Positions 12,685 to 20,233 of a stretch of DNA of 64,000 bases are shown here, one piece after another; positions within the stretch are counted from its first letter, which is position 1, and every line of letters starts with the position of its first letter. The DNA is taken from assembly GCF_002086635.1 (NCBI RefSeq), contig NZ_MVHD01000018.1, positions 20,271 to 84,270 on the forward strand, given 5' to 3'. The stretch comes from Mycobacterium alsense (GTDB taxonomy: Bacteria > Actinomycetota > Actinomycetes > Mycobacteriales > Mycobacteriaceae). The position numbers and the translations under genes are program-made. The notes beneath the pieces are model-generated. The model worked only from the letters and a program-made list of their open reading frames with translations, was not told the DNA's origin and did not search any database.

Positions 12685-13440
12685 TTACCGCGCGGCTACC
12701 TTCGCCGCCGACTTCTCCGCCGACTTCTCCGCCGACGGGTTCCCCGACTTCGCCTCCGACGGGTTCTCCGACTTCGCCTCCGACGGGTCCTGTTGTTCCT
12801 CGTATGCCGACTCGAGCGCCGCCGGAACCCCTTCCAGGTCGCGGTAGACGCCCATCAGCTGCTCGAGGATCCTGATGCGCTGCCCGCTCGCCTCGTCCAC
12901 CGCCCGCTGGGCCTGCTCGCGGTCATGATCGGCCTTCTGCTTGGCGTCGGCGAGGAGCTGCTCGCGCGCCCGGTCGGCGTCCTCGCGCATGCTGGCCAGC
13001 TCGGCCTCGAGCTTGTCCTTGGCTTCCTGGTACTCGGCCTCCATGGCCTTGCGCCGCGCCTCCAGGTCGGCCAGCACCTCCTGGTGCTTGCGCCGCTCGG
13101 CCTCGATCTCGGCCTCCGCCGCCGCGATCAGCGCCTCCGCCTCGGCCCGCGCCTCGGCCTGCATCTCGGAAACCTCGTCGACCGCCCGCCGCAGCATCTG
13201 CGCCATCCGCTTTTGCATCGCGTGGGGAGACGGCGAGGTGTCGGTGAGGACGGCGACCTCCTTGCGCAGGGCGGCCGCTTCGTCGCCGGACTCCTTCAGG
13301 CGCGCCCGCAGGCTCTCGACGTCGTCGAGCAGCAACTGCTGCTTTGTGGTCAGCATCTCGATGTGGGCGTCGACCGCCGCGGGGTCATAGCCCCGGAACA
13401 TGCGCGTGAACGTCTTCGCGGGTTCGGTTATCACTGCCAA
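12685..13440 (-). CDS. DivIVA-domain coiled-coil protein
   Basis: About 251 residues. The N-terminal FRGYDPAAVDAHIEML resembles the DivIVA lipid/curvature-binding motif. It is followed by a long charged coiled coil (from QQLLLDDVESLRARLKESG to REQAQRAVDEASGQ) and ends in a low-complexity tail of SEAKSENP/SAEK repeats. DivIVA-family proteins such as Wag31 mark poles and septa; this is a paralogue whose role is unknown. AGGAGGGG lies upstream: TTG at 13440 is 6 bases from AGGAGG, while GTG at 13434 is 12 away, so I prefer TTG with low certainty. The tail is encoded by 12- and 24-base tandem units and probably varies in length between strains. Confidence 0.75.
   Translation of the reverse strand: MAVITEPAKTFTRMFRGYDPAAVDAHIEMLTTKQQLLLDDVESLRARLKESGDEAAALRKEVAVLTDTSPSPHAMQKRMAQMLRRAVDEVSEMQAEARAEAEALIAAAEAEIEAERRKHQEVLADLEARRKAMEAEYQEAKDKLEAELASMREDADRAREQLLADAKQKADHDREQAQRAVDEASGQRIRILEQLMGVYRDLEGVPAALESAYEEQQDPSEAKSENPSEAKSGNPSAEKSAEKSAAKVAAR
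12703..12788. repeat. In-frame tandem repeats coding the DivIVA-like tail
   Basis: Two copies of GCCGACTTCTCC are followed by two near-copies of a 24-base unit (GACTTCGCCTCCGACGGGTT...). On the minus strand they encode SEAKSENP, SEAKSGNP, SAEK, SAEK and SAAK. All units are multiples of three, so copy-number change keeps the frame. Confidence 0.8.
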
Positions 13441-13494
13441 TTTTCCCCTCCTGGAAACGCCTCGTAGACCCCGTGCGCCCCGACCCCAGACTTC

Positions 13495-13530
13495 CGAGTA
13501 TGTCAGCGAGTATGTCAGCGAGTATGTCAC
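13495..13530. repeat. Three-copy 12-bp tandem repeat between dfrA and the DivIVA-like gene
   Basis: CGAGTATGTCAG occurs at 13495 and 13507 and, with its last base changed, at 13519. On the minus (transcribed) strand the unit reads CTGACATACTCG. It lies in the 116-base gap between the dfrA stop and the start of the DivIVA-like gene, so it could be a binding array or a neutral duplication. Confidence 0.9.
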
Positions 13531-13556
13531 CGTGCGATCGGCGCCGGTGCGCGCGC

Positions 13557-14054
13557 TTACGTCCGACGGTAGCTGTGAAACCGGTACCGCAGCCCGGTGC
13601 GGCTGCTCAGCCACTCCCCCGTCTCGCCCACCCATCCTTCGTCGAGCGCCGGGGCCAGCGCGTCCTCGTCGTCGCGCACCAGGTCGATCTCGACCTCGGT
13701 GACCTCGCAGCGGGCGGCCAGCGGCAGCGCGAGCCCGTACACCTCCGCACCCCCGATCACCCACGCCTGCGGCCCGGATTCGAAAATGGCCGCCGCGGCC
13801 TCCATCGAGCCCACCACCTCGGCCCCCTCGGCCACGAAGTCGGGCCGGCGCGAGAGCACCACGTTGCGACGCCCGGGCAGCGGGCGCACCTGAGCCGGCA
13901 GCGACTCCCAGGTCCGCCGCCCCATGACCACCGTGTGTCCCATGGTGATCTGCTTGAAGCGGGCCAGGTCCTCCGGCACGCGCCACGGGATGTCGCCGCC
14001 GCGCCCGATCACGCCGGAAGTCGACTGAGCCCAGACGAGGCCCACGGTGCTCAA
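13557..14054 (-). CDS. dfrA: Dihydrofolate reductase
   Basis: Reduces dihydrofolate to tetrahydrofolate with NADPH and recycles the dihydrofolate made by ThyA; orthologue of Rv2763c. Seen: [21 protein letters not shown] (substrate-site Asp in GDIPW), [23 protein letters not shown] and [14 protein letters not shown], all canonical DHFR segments. The 165 residues from TTG 14054 are slightly longer than the M. tuberculosis enzyme (159 as I recall). GTG at 14045 is an equally possible start. It follows thyA on the same strand with a 52-base gap, forming the usual thyA-dfrA pair. Confidence 0.95.
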   Translation of the reverse strand: MSTVGLVWAQSTSGVIGRGGDIPWRVPEDLARFKQITMGHTVVMGRRTWESLPAQVRPLPGRRNVVLSRRPDFVAEGAEVVGSMEAAAAIFESGPQAWVIGGAEVYGLALPLAARCEVTEVEIDLVRDDEDALAPALDEGWVGETGEWLSSRTGLRYRFHSYRRT

Positions 14055-14106
14055 CGGCGCCGCTCTCCCCCGCGAGCTGGCGGGGCCCCCACGTCGCCGG
14101 CGCGCG

Positions 14107-14907
14107 TCATACGGCGACGGGGGCTTTGATCGCCGGGTGCGGATCGTAATTCTTCACCACGACGTCATCGTACGTGTAGTCGAAGATCGAATCCCGCTGG
14201 GCCAGAACAAGTTCCGGATACGGGCGGGGCTCACGGGTGAGCTGGAGCCGCGCCTGTTCGACGTGGTTGTCGTAGATATGGCAGTCGCCGCCGGTCCAGA
14301 CGAACTCGCCGACCTGCAGCCCGGCCTGGGCGGCCATCATGTGGGTGAGCAGCGCATAGCTGGCGATGTTGAACGGGACCCCGAGGAAAAGGTCCGCGCT
14401 GCGCTGGTAGAGCTGGCAGCTCAGGCGCCCGTCGGCCACGTAGAACTGGAAGAACGCGTGACAGGGCGGCAGCGCCATTTTCGGAATGTCGCCGACGTTC
14501 CAGGCCGAGACGATGATGCGCCGCGAGTCGGGGTCGGTGCGCAGCAGCTCCAGCGCGGCGCTGATCTGGTCGACGTGCTCGCCGGTCGGCGTCGGCCAGG
14601 ACCGCCACTGCACGCCATAGATCGGCCCGAGATCGCCCGTGCTGCTTGCCCATTCGTCCCAGATGGTGACGCCGTGCTCCTGCAGCCAGGCGACGTTGGA
14701 GTCGCCGCGCAGGAACCACAGCAACTCGTAGACGACCGATTTGAAATGCACCTTCTTGGTGGTCAGCAACGGGAAGCCGACCGACAGGTCGTACCGCAGC
14801 TGCTGGCCGAACAGGCTGCGGGTCCCCGTGCCGGTGCGGTCGGATTTGGCCGCGCCCCGCTCGAGCACCAGGCGCAGCAGGTCCTCGTAGGGCGTGGGGA
14901 TCGGCAC
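14107..14907 (-). CDS. thyA: Thymidylate synthase (folate-dependent)
   Basis: Methylates dUMP using methylenetetrahydrofolate and releases dihydrofolate, which the adjacent DfrA recycles; orthologue of Rv2764c. Seen: [28 protein letters not shown], catalytic Cys in [12 protein letters not shown] near residue 148, and the dUMP-binding [21 protein letters not shown] with H-x-Y in [10 protein letters not shown]. The 266 residues match the family length. GTG at 14907 is supported by a -10 hexamer 6 bases upstream. The promoter abuts one copy of a 46-bp duplicated element. Confidence 0.96.
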   Translation of the reverse strand: MPIPTPYEDLLRLVLERGAAKSDRTGTGTRSLFGQQLRYDLSVGFPLLTTKKVHFKSVVYELLWFLRGDSNVAWLQEHGVTIWDEWASSTGDLGPIYGVQWRSWPTPTGEHVDQISAALELLRTDPDSRRIIVSAWNVGDIPKMALPPCHAFFQFYVADGRLSCQLYQRSADLFLGVPFNIASYALLTHMMAAQAGLQVGEFVWTGGDCHIYDNHVEQARLQLTREPRPYPELVLAQRDSIFDYTYDDVVVKNYDPHPAIKAPVAV

Positions 14908-14913
14908 GCGGCC

Positions 14914-14919
14914 AGCTTA
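14914..14919 (-). promoter_or_regulatory. Predicted -10 of leaderless thyA
   Basis: TAAGCT ends 6 bases before the thyA GTG. The sequence just upstream is the first copy of the 46-bp repeat, so any -35 lies inside that repeat. Confidence 0.5.
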
Positions 14920-15019
14920 GCGGTGATCGCGAGGGCGGCGGAGCCGGACGCGGCGGGTCACCGCCAATAGTTCAGCGGTGATCGCGGGGGCGGCGGAGCC
15001 GGACGCGGCGGGTCACCGC
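14919..15019. repeat. Direct duplication of a 46-bp inverted-repeat-bounded element
   Basis: Copies at 14919-14964 and 14974-15019 differ at one base (A14932 versus G14987) and are separated by nine bases. Each begins GCGGTGA and ends TCACCGC after its first base, so each can fold on itself. Between the flanks both carry GGGCGGCGGAGCCGGACGCG. The pair lies between divergent thyA and the dienelactone hydrolase gene and is not coding. Confidence 0.85.
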
Positions 15020-15058
15020 GATGAATCCAGCTCTGGGGCCCAGGAGTAGAACGGTGCC

Positions 15059-15811
15059 ATGCCGAACATCAAAGACAGCATCACCACTCCCGACGGCTCC
15101 TGCCCAGTCCGCCTCTTCACCCCCGACGGCTCCGAAGGCCCCTGGCCCGGCGTCGTGATGTACTGCGATGCCGGCGGGGTGCGCGACACCTTCGACCAGA
15201 TGGCCGCCAAGCTGGCCGGATTCGGGTATGCCGTGCTGCTTCCCGACGTGTACTACCGCAGCGGGGACTGGGCCCCGTTCGACATGGCCACGGTCTTCGG
15301 CGACGCGAAGGAGCGCAACCGGCTGTTCGCGATGATCGGCAGCGTCACGCCGGACAAGATGGCCGTCGACGCCGGCGCCTTCTTCGACTACCTGGCCTCC
15401 CGGCCCGAGGTGTCCGGGAGCCGCTTCGGCGTGTGCGGCTACTGCATGGGTGGGCGCACCTCGCTGGTGGTGGCCGGCCGCCTTCCCGAACGCGTGGCCG
15501 CCGCGGCGTCGTTCCACGGCGGCGGGCTGGTCACCGACGGCGCGGACAGCCCGCACCTGCTGGCCGACCGGATGACGGCCACTCTGTACGTGGGCGGCGC
15601 CGAAAACGATGCGTCGTTCACGTCCGATCACGCCGAACAACTCGACAAGGCGCTGACGGCGGCCGGGGTGGACCACACGATCGAGTGGTATTCGGCGGGG
15701 CACGGGTTCGCCGTTCCGGACAACCCCCCGTACGACGTCGCCGCCGACGAGCGGCACTGGGCGGCGATGACGGAGACGTTCGGCGCGGCGCTGCCGCGGG
15801 CGGCCGAATGA
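15059..15811 (+). CDS. Dienelactone hydrolase family protein
   Basis: The 250-residue alpha/beta hydrolase is an orthologue of Rv2765. Seen: nucleophile motif GVCGYCMGGRTSL (Cys near residue 129), Asp in YVGGAENDASF, and His in YSAGHGFAVPDNPPY, which is the Cys-Asp-His triad of dienelactone hydrolases. Members hydrolyse cyclic esters and enol-lactones of aromatic breakdown, but many chromosomal copies have unknown substrates. The ATG follows GGAGTAGAACGGTGCC: a TAGAAC hexamer 6 bases upstream is a near -10, and GGAG is about 11 bases away. It stands alone and is divergent from thyA. Confidence 0.88.
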   Translation: MPNIKDSITTPDGSCPVRLFTPDGSEGPWPGVVMYCDAGGVRDTFDQMAAKLAGFGYAVLLPDVYYRSGDWAPFDMATVFGDAKERNRLFAMIGSVTPDKMAVDAGAFFDYLASRPEVSGSRFGVCGYCMGGRTSLVVAGRLPERVAAAASFHGGGLVTDGADSPHLLADRMTATLYVGGAENDASFTSDHAEQLDKALTAAGVDHTIEWYSAGHGFAVPDNPPYDVAADERHWAAMTETFGAALPRAAE

Positions 15812-16193
15812 AAAGTCGTCGAAAGGGCGAAACGGCGGGCATTTCCCCGGCGCCGAGAACGCCCAATCGTCGGAGTTAGCGGCGCACCCGTAACGTGGGG
15901 TTGCTGCCGCCGCGCTCACCGGCCGGACCGCCGCCCGCGGAGTTAGCGAAGTTCGTTGGAAGGCGTTTGCTGTGGAATGGTCGCGCGCCGCAGGGCGACG
16001 AATAGCGCGGGCGGTCAGCTAGTGACGGACATCGGGAATTGCATGCCCATATTGGCGGCTACCACCCGAAATAATTGGGCGTATGGCAAATAGCTTAATA
16101 GAGCTAACGAACTATGGACTTTGTACCGTCCCCGCGCATAATATTTGCCGTCAGCGCATTTAGGCCGGAGTGCGCTTATCCCCGAGTCGGGGC
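15812..16193. other. 382-bp intergenic region with an unusually AT-rich block
   Basis: No convincing gene on either strand. From about 16015 to 16160 the sequence is far more AT-rich than its surroundings and includes TAGCT/AGCTA dyads (16091-16106) and a TAATAT hexamer at 16139-16144 that could be a -10 for the PAS gene. The first half (15812-15960) is ordinary GC-rich sequence after the hydrolase stop. Confidence 0.6.
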
Positions 16194-16712
16194 ATGGCCG
16201 AAGGCCACGAAGGGCGGATGGTGATCACGAAGAATCCCACAGCCGTCAATGGTCGACGAGTCGACCGTCGAATCCCGCGGCCGCCCAACCAAATGCCCAT
16301 CGACGAACTGCGACGGATGCCCGCGTTGGTCGTCCTGGAGCGGCTACCCGCCCCGGCCCTGGCGGTCGACCGCGTGGGGACCATCCTGTTCGCCAACGGC
16401 TCGTTCTGCGACATGCTGGGCTACTCGTGCGACGAACTGCTCACGATGGATTTCGAAGGCATCTTCTTCCGCCCGCCGGACGAAGACCGCTGGGTTGCGC
16501 TGGTCGGCACGGGCACCAGCCGCCTCGTCGAGTTGCGGCACAAGTCGGGCCATGCGGTGTGGGCCAGCATGAGCAAGTCGGCGATGCGCCGCCGCGACGA
16601 CACCGTCGCGCTGGTCACCTTCCACGACCGCACCGAAGAGCTCTGGCTCAACGACGACGCGCCGGATCACGAGACCGGCAGGTTGACCGACTGGGCCACT
16701 CGCGCGCGGTGA
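16194..16712 (+). CDS. Small single-PAS-domain protein
   Basis: About 172 residues with one PAS domain. Seen: VVLERLPAPALAVDRVGTIL, FANGSFCDMLGYSCDELL, then FRPPDEDRWVALVGTG and VELRHKSGHAVWASMSKSAM, the order of PAS core strands. No kinase, GGDEF or DNA-binding domain is attached, so it is a stand-alone sensor or partner domain with unknown ligand. The start is uncertain: GTG 16170, ATG 16194, ATG 16218 and GTG 16221 are all in frame, and AAGGG at 16211 best fits the last two. The 3' end overlaps convergently by 46 bases with the following fadE. Confidence 0.72.
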   Translation: MAEGHEGRMVITKNPTAVNGRRVDRRIPRPPNQMPIDELRRMPALVVLERLPAPALAVDRVGTILFANGSFCDMLGYSCDELLTMDFEGIFFRPPDEDRWVALVGTGTSRLVELRHKSGHAVWASMSKSAMRRRDDTVALVTFHDRTEELWLNDDAPDHETGRLTDWATRAR

Positions 16713-17764
16713 CGATACGGGGTGCCCAGCGCGAGCTGGTCACTCTTGGCGCGCTTGAGGTAGAGGTGCGCCGGATACTCCCAGGTCATCCCGATGCCGC
16801 CGTGTAGTTGCACGCACTCCTCGGCGGCGTTCACCGCGACCCCGCTGCAATAGGCCTGCGCGATGCTCCCGGCGACGTCGGCGTCGTCATCTCCCCGCGC
16901 GCGGGTGTCGGCGGCGTAGCGGGCCGCCGCCGTCGCCGCCCCGACCTCGAACCACAGGTCCGCCAGCCGGTGTTTGATCGCCTGGTAGGAGCCGATCGCG
17001 CGGCCGAACTGCTTGCGCTGCTTGGCATAGTCGAGCGTGGTGTCGAAACACCACTGCGCCAGGCCGAGCTGCTCGGACGCGAGCAGCGTCGCCCCCGCCT
17101 GCAGGGCCGCCGCGATCGGCCCGTCCGCCGCGCCGACCCGCGTCGATTGCGCTCCCGAGAAACGCACGTCCGCAAGGGGTCTCGTCATGTCCAGCGCCAG
17201 CACGGGCAAGACCTCGACACCGGCGGCGGAGCAAGACACGGTGTGCAGTTCGAGGCCGTCGTGGCCCGCGACCGGCACCACCAGGACGTCGGCCGCATCG
17301 GCCCCGGCGACGCTGCTGACCGATCCGCTGACGCCGTCGGCGCCGGCGCTCACCCCGGCGATCGGCTCCCACGGTGCCGCCGACAGCGGCACCGCCAGCG
17401 CCGCGGTCAGCGAACCGCGGGCCAGCTCGGGCAGAATCTCGGTTTCACCGGCCTCCAACAGCGCGACCGTGGCGAGCACCGCGCTGGACAGGTACGGCAC
17501 CGGGGCGACGGCGCGGCCGATCTCCTCCATCACGACGGCGGCTTCGCGGGCGCCGGCCCCGGCCCCGCCGAGCGACTCGGGCACCAACAGGCCGGCCACC
17601 CCCAGCTCGGCCGCCAGTGTCCGCCACAGGTCCGAAAAGTCTTGCGGTGGTTGCTCGTACGCCTTCGCCACCGACTCCGGTGGGCAGCGATCGGCGAACA
17701 GGTGGCGGACGCTGTCGCGCAGCGCCTCCTCGGTGTCGGAGTACAGCAGGTCGCCGGCGCTCAT
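16667..17764 (-). CDS. Acyl-CoA dehydrogenase, small subunit type
   Basis: Flavoprotein acyl-CoA dehydrogenase homologue (365 residues). Seen: N-terminal helical domain ALRDSVRHLFADRCPPESVA, LAAELGVAGLLVPESLGGAG, a middle beta domain with weak conservation, and C-terminal TTLDYAKQRKQFGRAIGSYQ and CVQLHGGIGMTWEYPAHLYL. Mycobacteria often encode acyl-CoA dehydrogenases as pairs forming alpha2beta2 tetramers, and the start here overlaps the stop of the preceding fadE (ATGA), so this is probably the second subunit of such a pair. Which subunit holds the catalytic base cannot be settled by eye. The substrate is unknown; sterol side chains and branched acyl-CoAs are known cases. Confidence 0.85.
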   Translation of the reverse strand: MSAGDLLYSDTEEALRDSVRHLFADRCPPESVAKAYEQPPQDFSDLWRTLAAELGVAGLLVPESLGGAGAGAREAAVVMEEIGRAVAPVPYLSSAVLATVALLEAGETEILPELARGSLTAALAVPLSAAPWEPIAGVSAGADGVSGSVSSVAGADAADVLVVPVAGHDGLELHTVSCSAAGVEVLPVLALDMTRPLADVRFSGAQSTRVGAADGPIAAALQAGATLLASEQLGLAQWCFDTTLDYAKQRKQFGRAIGSYQAIKHRLADLWFEVGAATAAARYAADTRARGDDDADVAGSIAQAYCSGVAVNAAEECVQLHGGIGMTWEYPAHLYLKRAKSDQLALGTPYRHRARVAQSVNLPVS

Positions 17765-18951
17765 TGGTCCCCCTTGTTCAGGTCCTTGAAGGCGACGTCC
17801 TTGTCGACGCGGTGTTCGCCGGGCAGCCCGAGGATGCGCTCGGAGATGGTGTTGCGCAAGATCTCCGACGTGCCGCCCTCGATCGAGTTGCCGCGCGCCC
17901 GGAGGTAGCGGTAGCCGGGCTCGCGTCCGATCAGGTCGACCGTTTCGGGCCTGCGCATGGTCCAGTCGTCGTAGCGCAGCCCGGCCTCGCCGTGCAGCTC
18001 GATCTCGAATCCCGAGATCGCCTGCGCCAGACGGGCGAAAGCGACCTTCATGCCGGCGCCCTCGGGTCCGGGCTGACCCGAGCTGGCCTGTTGTCGCAGC
18101 CGCTCACCGGTCAGCCGCAGCACCTCCGCGTCCACCCACAGCCGCATCAGCTCGTCGTGCATGGCGGGATCTCGCAAGCCCGGCTCCTTGCGCCAGGCCG
18201 CGGTGACCTTGCCGATGTGGCCGCCTTCCCGCGGCATGCCGGAGCGGGAGCCGATCGCGACACGCTCGTGGTTGAGCGTGGTCGTCGCGACCCGCCAGCC
18301 GCCGCCCTCGGGGCCGAGCCGGTTGGCGTCGGGCACCCGGACATCGGTGAGGAACACCTCGTTGAACTCCGCCTCGCCGGTGATCTGGCGCAGCGGCCGG
18401 ACCTCGACGCCGGGTTGCGTCATGTCGCACAGAAAGTACGTCAGGCCTTGGTGTTTGGGCACCGCGGGGTCGTTGCGCGCGACCAGGATGGCCATCTGTG
18501 CGTGCTGCGCCTGCGACGTCCACACCTTTTGGCCGTTGACGATCCAATCATCACCGTCGCGGACCGCGCGCGTGGCGACCCCGGCCAGGTCCGATCCGGC
18601 GCCCGGTTCGCTGAACAGCTGACAATAGATCTGCTCGCCGGTGAACAACGGCCGCAGGAACTTTCGCTTCTGCTCGTCGGTGCCGAAGGCCGCGATCGTG
18701 GGAGCGGCCATGCCCATTCCGATGTAGTTCTTGGCGGTGCCGCCGACCGGCGCCCCGGCGGCGCTGAGCCGCGCGTTGACGAGTTCCTGCGCCTTGCGCG
18801 GCAGGCCGAGCCCGCCGAATCCCTCCGGAAAATAAACCCAGGCAAGCCCCGCATCGTACTGCGCACCAAGGAATTCCCGCGGGTCGCTGGTCGCCGGGTC
18901 GTGCTCGTCGAGCAGGGCCCGCAGGCGGGCGTCGAGGTCGTCGGTGTTCAT
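17761..18951 (-). CDS. Acyl-CoA dehydrogenase, large subunit type
   Basis: The 396-residue acyl-CoA dehydrogenase is translationally coupled on both sides (ATGA overlaps with the SDR upstream and the smaller fadE downstream). Seen: CQLFSEPGAGSDLAGVATRA (FAD-contacting motif), DWIVNGQKVWTSQAQHAQMA, VFLTDVRVPDANRLGPEGGG, and C-terminal ARGNSIEGGTSEILRNTISE, which contacts FAD in the tetramer. Inferred role: alpha,beta-dehydrogenation of a CoA thioester with its neighbour as partner; the SDR may then oxidise a hydroxy intermediate. Related M. tuberculosis loci have an SDR (Rv2766c) but, as I recall, not this fadE pair, so the pair may be an MAC-type accessory. Confidence 0.87.
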   Translation of the reverse strand: MNTDDLDARLRALLDEHDPATSDPREFLGAQYDAGLAWVYFPEGFGGLGLPRKAQELVNARLSAAGAPVGGTAKNYIGMGMAAPTIAAFGTDEQKRKFLRPLFTGEQIYCQLFSEPGAGSDLAGVATRAVRDGDDWIVNGQKVWTSQAQHAQMAILVARNDPAVPKHQGLTYFLCDMTQPGVEVRPLRQITGEAEFNEVFLTDVRVPDANRLGPEGGGWRVATTTLNHERVAIGSRSGMPREGGHIGKVTAAWRKEPGLRDPAMHDELMRLWVDAEVLRLTGERLRQQASSGQPGPEGAGMKVAFARLAQAISGFEIELHGEAGLRYDDWTMRRPETVDLIGREPGYRYLRARGNSIEGGTSEILRNTISERILGLPGEHRVDKDVAFKDLNKGDQ

Positions 18952-19730
18952 CGGTTGCCCTCCGGCCGCGACTGGAATCCCTGTGCGGCGCCGAGCAACA
19001 GGCCGCCGTCGATGACCATCGTCTCGCCGGTGATCCAGCTCGCCGCGTCGGAAACCAGGAAGGCCACCGCGTGCGCGACGTCGACCGGCTCACCGATGCG
19101 GCCGAGCGCGATCGACGCGGCCAGAGGGTCCTCGTTGTCCTTCCACAGCGCCTCGGCCAACCGGGTGCGCACCACCCCGGGCGCGATCGCGTTGACGCGG
19201 ACGCGCGGTGAAAGTTCCAGCGCCAGTTGCTTGGTTACGTGGATCAGCGCGGCCTTGGTGGCGTTGTACATGCCCATCGCCGGTGACTGGTGCAGGCCGC
19301 CGATCGACGCGGTGTTGACGATCGCGCCGCCGTGCTCGCCCATCCACGACTTCACCACGAGCGAGGTCCACAGCAGCGGGGCCCACAGGTTGACCTCGAA
19401 GATCTTGGTGAACCGGGCGTGGTCCTGGTCGATCAGCGGGCCGTAGGCCGGGTTGGTTCCGGCGTTGTTGACCAGGATGTCGACGCTGCCGAAGCGCTCC
19501 AGCGTCAGATCCACGCAGCGCCGCGCCGCGTCCTCGTCGACGGCGTGCGCCCCGACGCCCAGGGCCTTCTCGCCGACCTGCGCCGCGGCCGCCTCCGCCG
19601 CCTCCCGCTTGCGGGCGGTCAACACCACGTCGGCGCCGGCGGCGGCCAATTGCTGGGCGATCGCCAACCCGATTCCGCGCGAGGCACCCGTGATGATCGC
19701 GGTGCGACCGGTCAAATCCAGTGAGGTCAT
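18948..19730 (-). CDS. SDR family oxidoreductase (FabG-like)
   Basis: Classical short-chain dehydrogenase, 260 residues, orthologue of Rv2766c (annotated fabG5 in M. tuberculosis). Seen: TGASRGIGLAIAQQLAAAGA, NNAG in ILVNNAGTNPAYGP, Ser in NTASIGGLHQ, YNATKAALIHVTKQLALEL (Tyr-x-x-x-Lys), and APGVVRTRLAEALW. It is probably a 3-oxoacyl or hydroxyacyl reductase/dehydrogenase; the substrate is not evident. It leads the SDR-fadE-fadE operon. The ATG has AGGAAAGG about 9 bases upstream. Immediately upstream lies an array of five 14-bp repeats, a good candidate for regulator binding. Confidence 0.9.
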   Translation of the reverse strand: MTSLDLTGRTAIITGASRGIGLAIAQQLAAAGADVVLTARKREAAEAAAAQVGEKALGVGAHAVDEDAARRCVDLTLERFGSVDILVNNAGTNPAYGPLIDQDHARFTKIFEVNLWAPLLWTSLVVKSWMGEHGGAIVNTASIGGLHQSPAMGMYNATKAALIHVTKQLALELSPRVRVNAIAPGVVRTRLAEALWKDNEDPLAASIALGRIGEPVDVAHAVAFLVSDAASWITGETMVIDGGLLLGAAQGFQSRPEGNR

Positions 19731-19764
19731 GGTGTGCCTTTCCTAGCGCGGAAGCGAACGATGC

Positions 19765-19834
19765 TTCGCTACCACAAGTTCGCTACTACAAGTTCGCTAC
19801 AAAAAGTTCGCTACCACAAGTTCGCTACAGGGAT
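19765..19834. repeat. 14-bp tandem array, four full copies plus one degenerate
   Basis: TTCGCTAC followed by CACAAG, TACAAG, AAAAAG, CACAAG and AGGGAT begins at 19765, 19779, 19793, 19807 and 19821, exactly 14 bases apart. The TTCGCTAC half is invariant while the other half varies. It lies 35 bases upstream of the SDR-fadE-fadE operon and 36 bases upstream of the divergent secreted-protein gene. Because 14 is not a multiple of three it is unlikely to be coding. Confidence 0.92.
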
Positions 19835-19869
19835 GTTTTACACATGTGGGTGCGTGGTATGCGACCCGC

Positions 19870-20229
19870 ATGTCCACGAAATTAACCCTCACGCAAAGAC
19901 TGGTGGTGGGCGGGGCGGCGGCCGCGGCGATCGCGGTCGCGCCGATCGCCGTCACCGGTTCCATGGCTTCGAGTGCTTTGGTGGCGGGGCCCACCGGCCC
20001 CGCGCCCACGCACGTCGTGTTCAAGGACCAGCCGGGCGGGGGCGGCTGCGACAACAACGGCAACTGCGGCTCCGGCGGCCAGAACAACGGGCCGGGCGGC
20101 GGCCCGGGCGGACAGGGCTGCGTGCCGGGGGTCGGCTGCGGCTCCGGCGGCCAGTTCGCCGGTCCCGGCGGCGTTCCCGGCGGCCAGGGCTGCCTGCCCG
20201 GCGTCGGCTGCGGCTCCGGCCACGGATAG
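19870..20229 (+). CDS. Small secreted Gly/Cys-repeat protein
   Basis: The 119-residue product is not recognised as a named family. Seen: a signal peptide (MSTKLTLTQRLVVGGAAAAA then IAVAPIAVTGSMASSA), and a mature part made of glycine, proline and three Cys-x5-Cys loops, each followed by GSG: CDNNGNC, CVPGVGC and CLPGVGC. The last two sit in near-identical units containing PGGQGC. This gives six cysteines in evenly spaced pairs, suggesting disulfides or metal binding in an exported protein. The start is the ATG at 19870; no strong ribosome-binding site is seen. The stop is 4 bases from the stop of the convergent acyl-CoA carboxylase gene, and the 14-bp array lies upstream. Confidence 0.72.
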   Translation: MSTKLTLTQRLVVGGAAAAAIAVAPIAVTGSMASSALVAGPTGPAPTHVVFKDQPGGGGCDNNGNCGSGGQNNGPGGGPGGQGCVPGVGCGSGGQFAGPGGVPGGQGCLPGVGCGSGHG

Positions 20230-20233
20230 CGGT

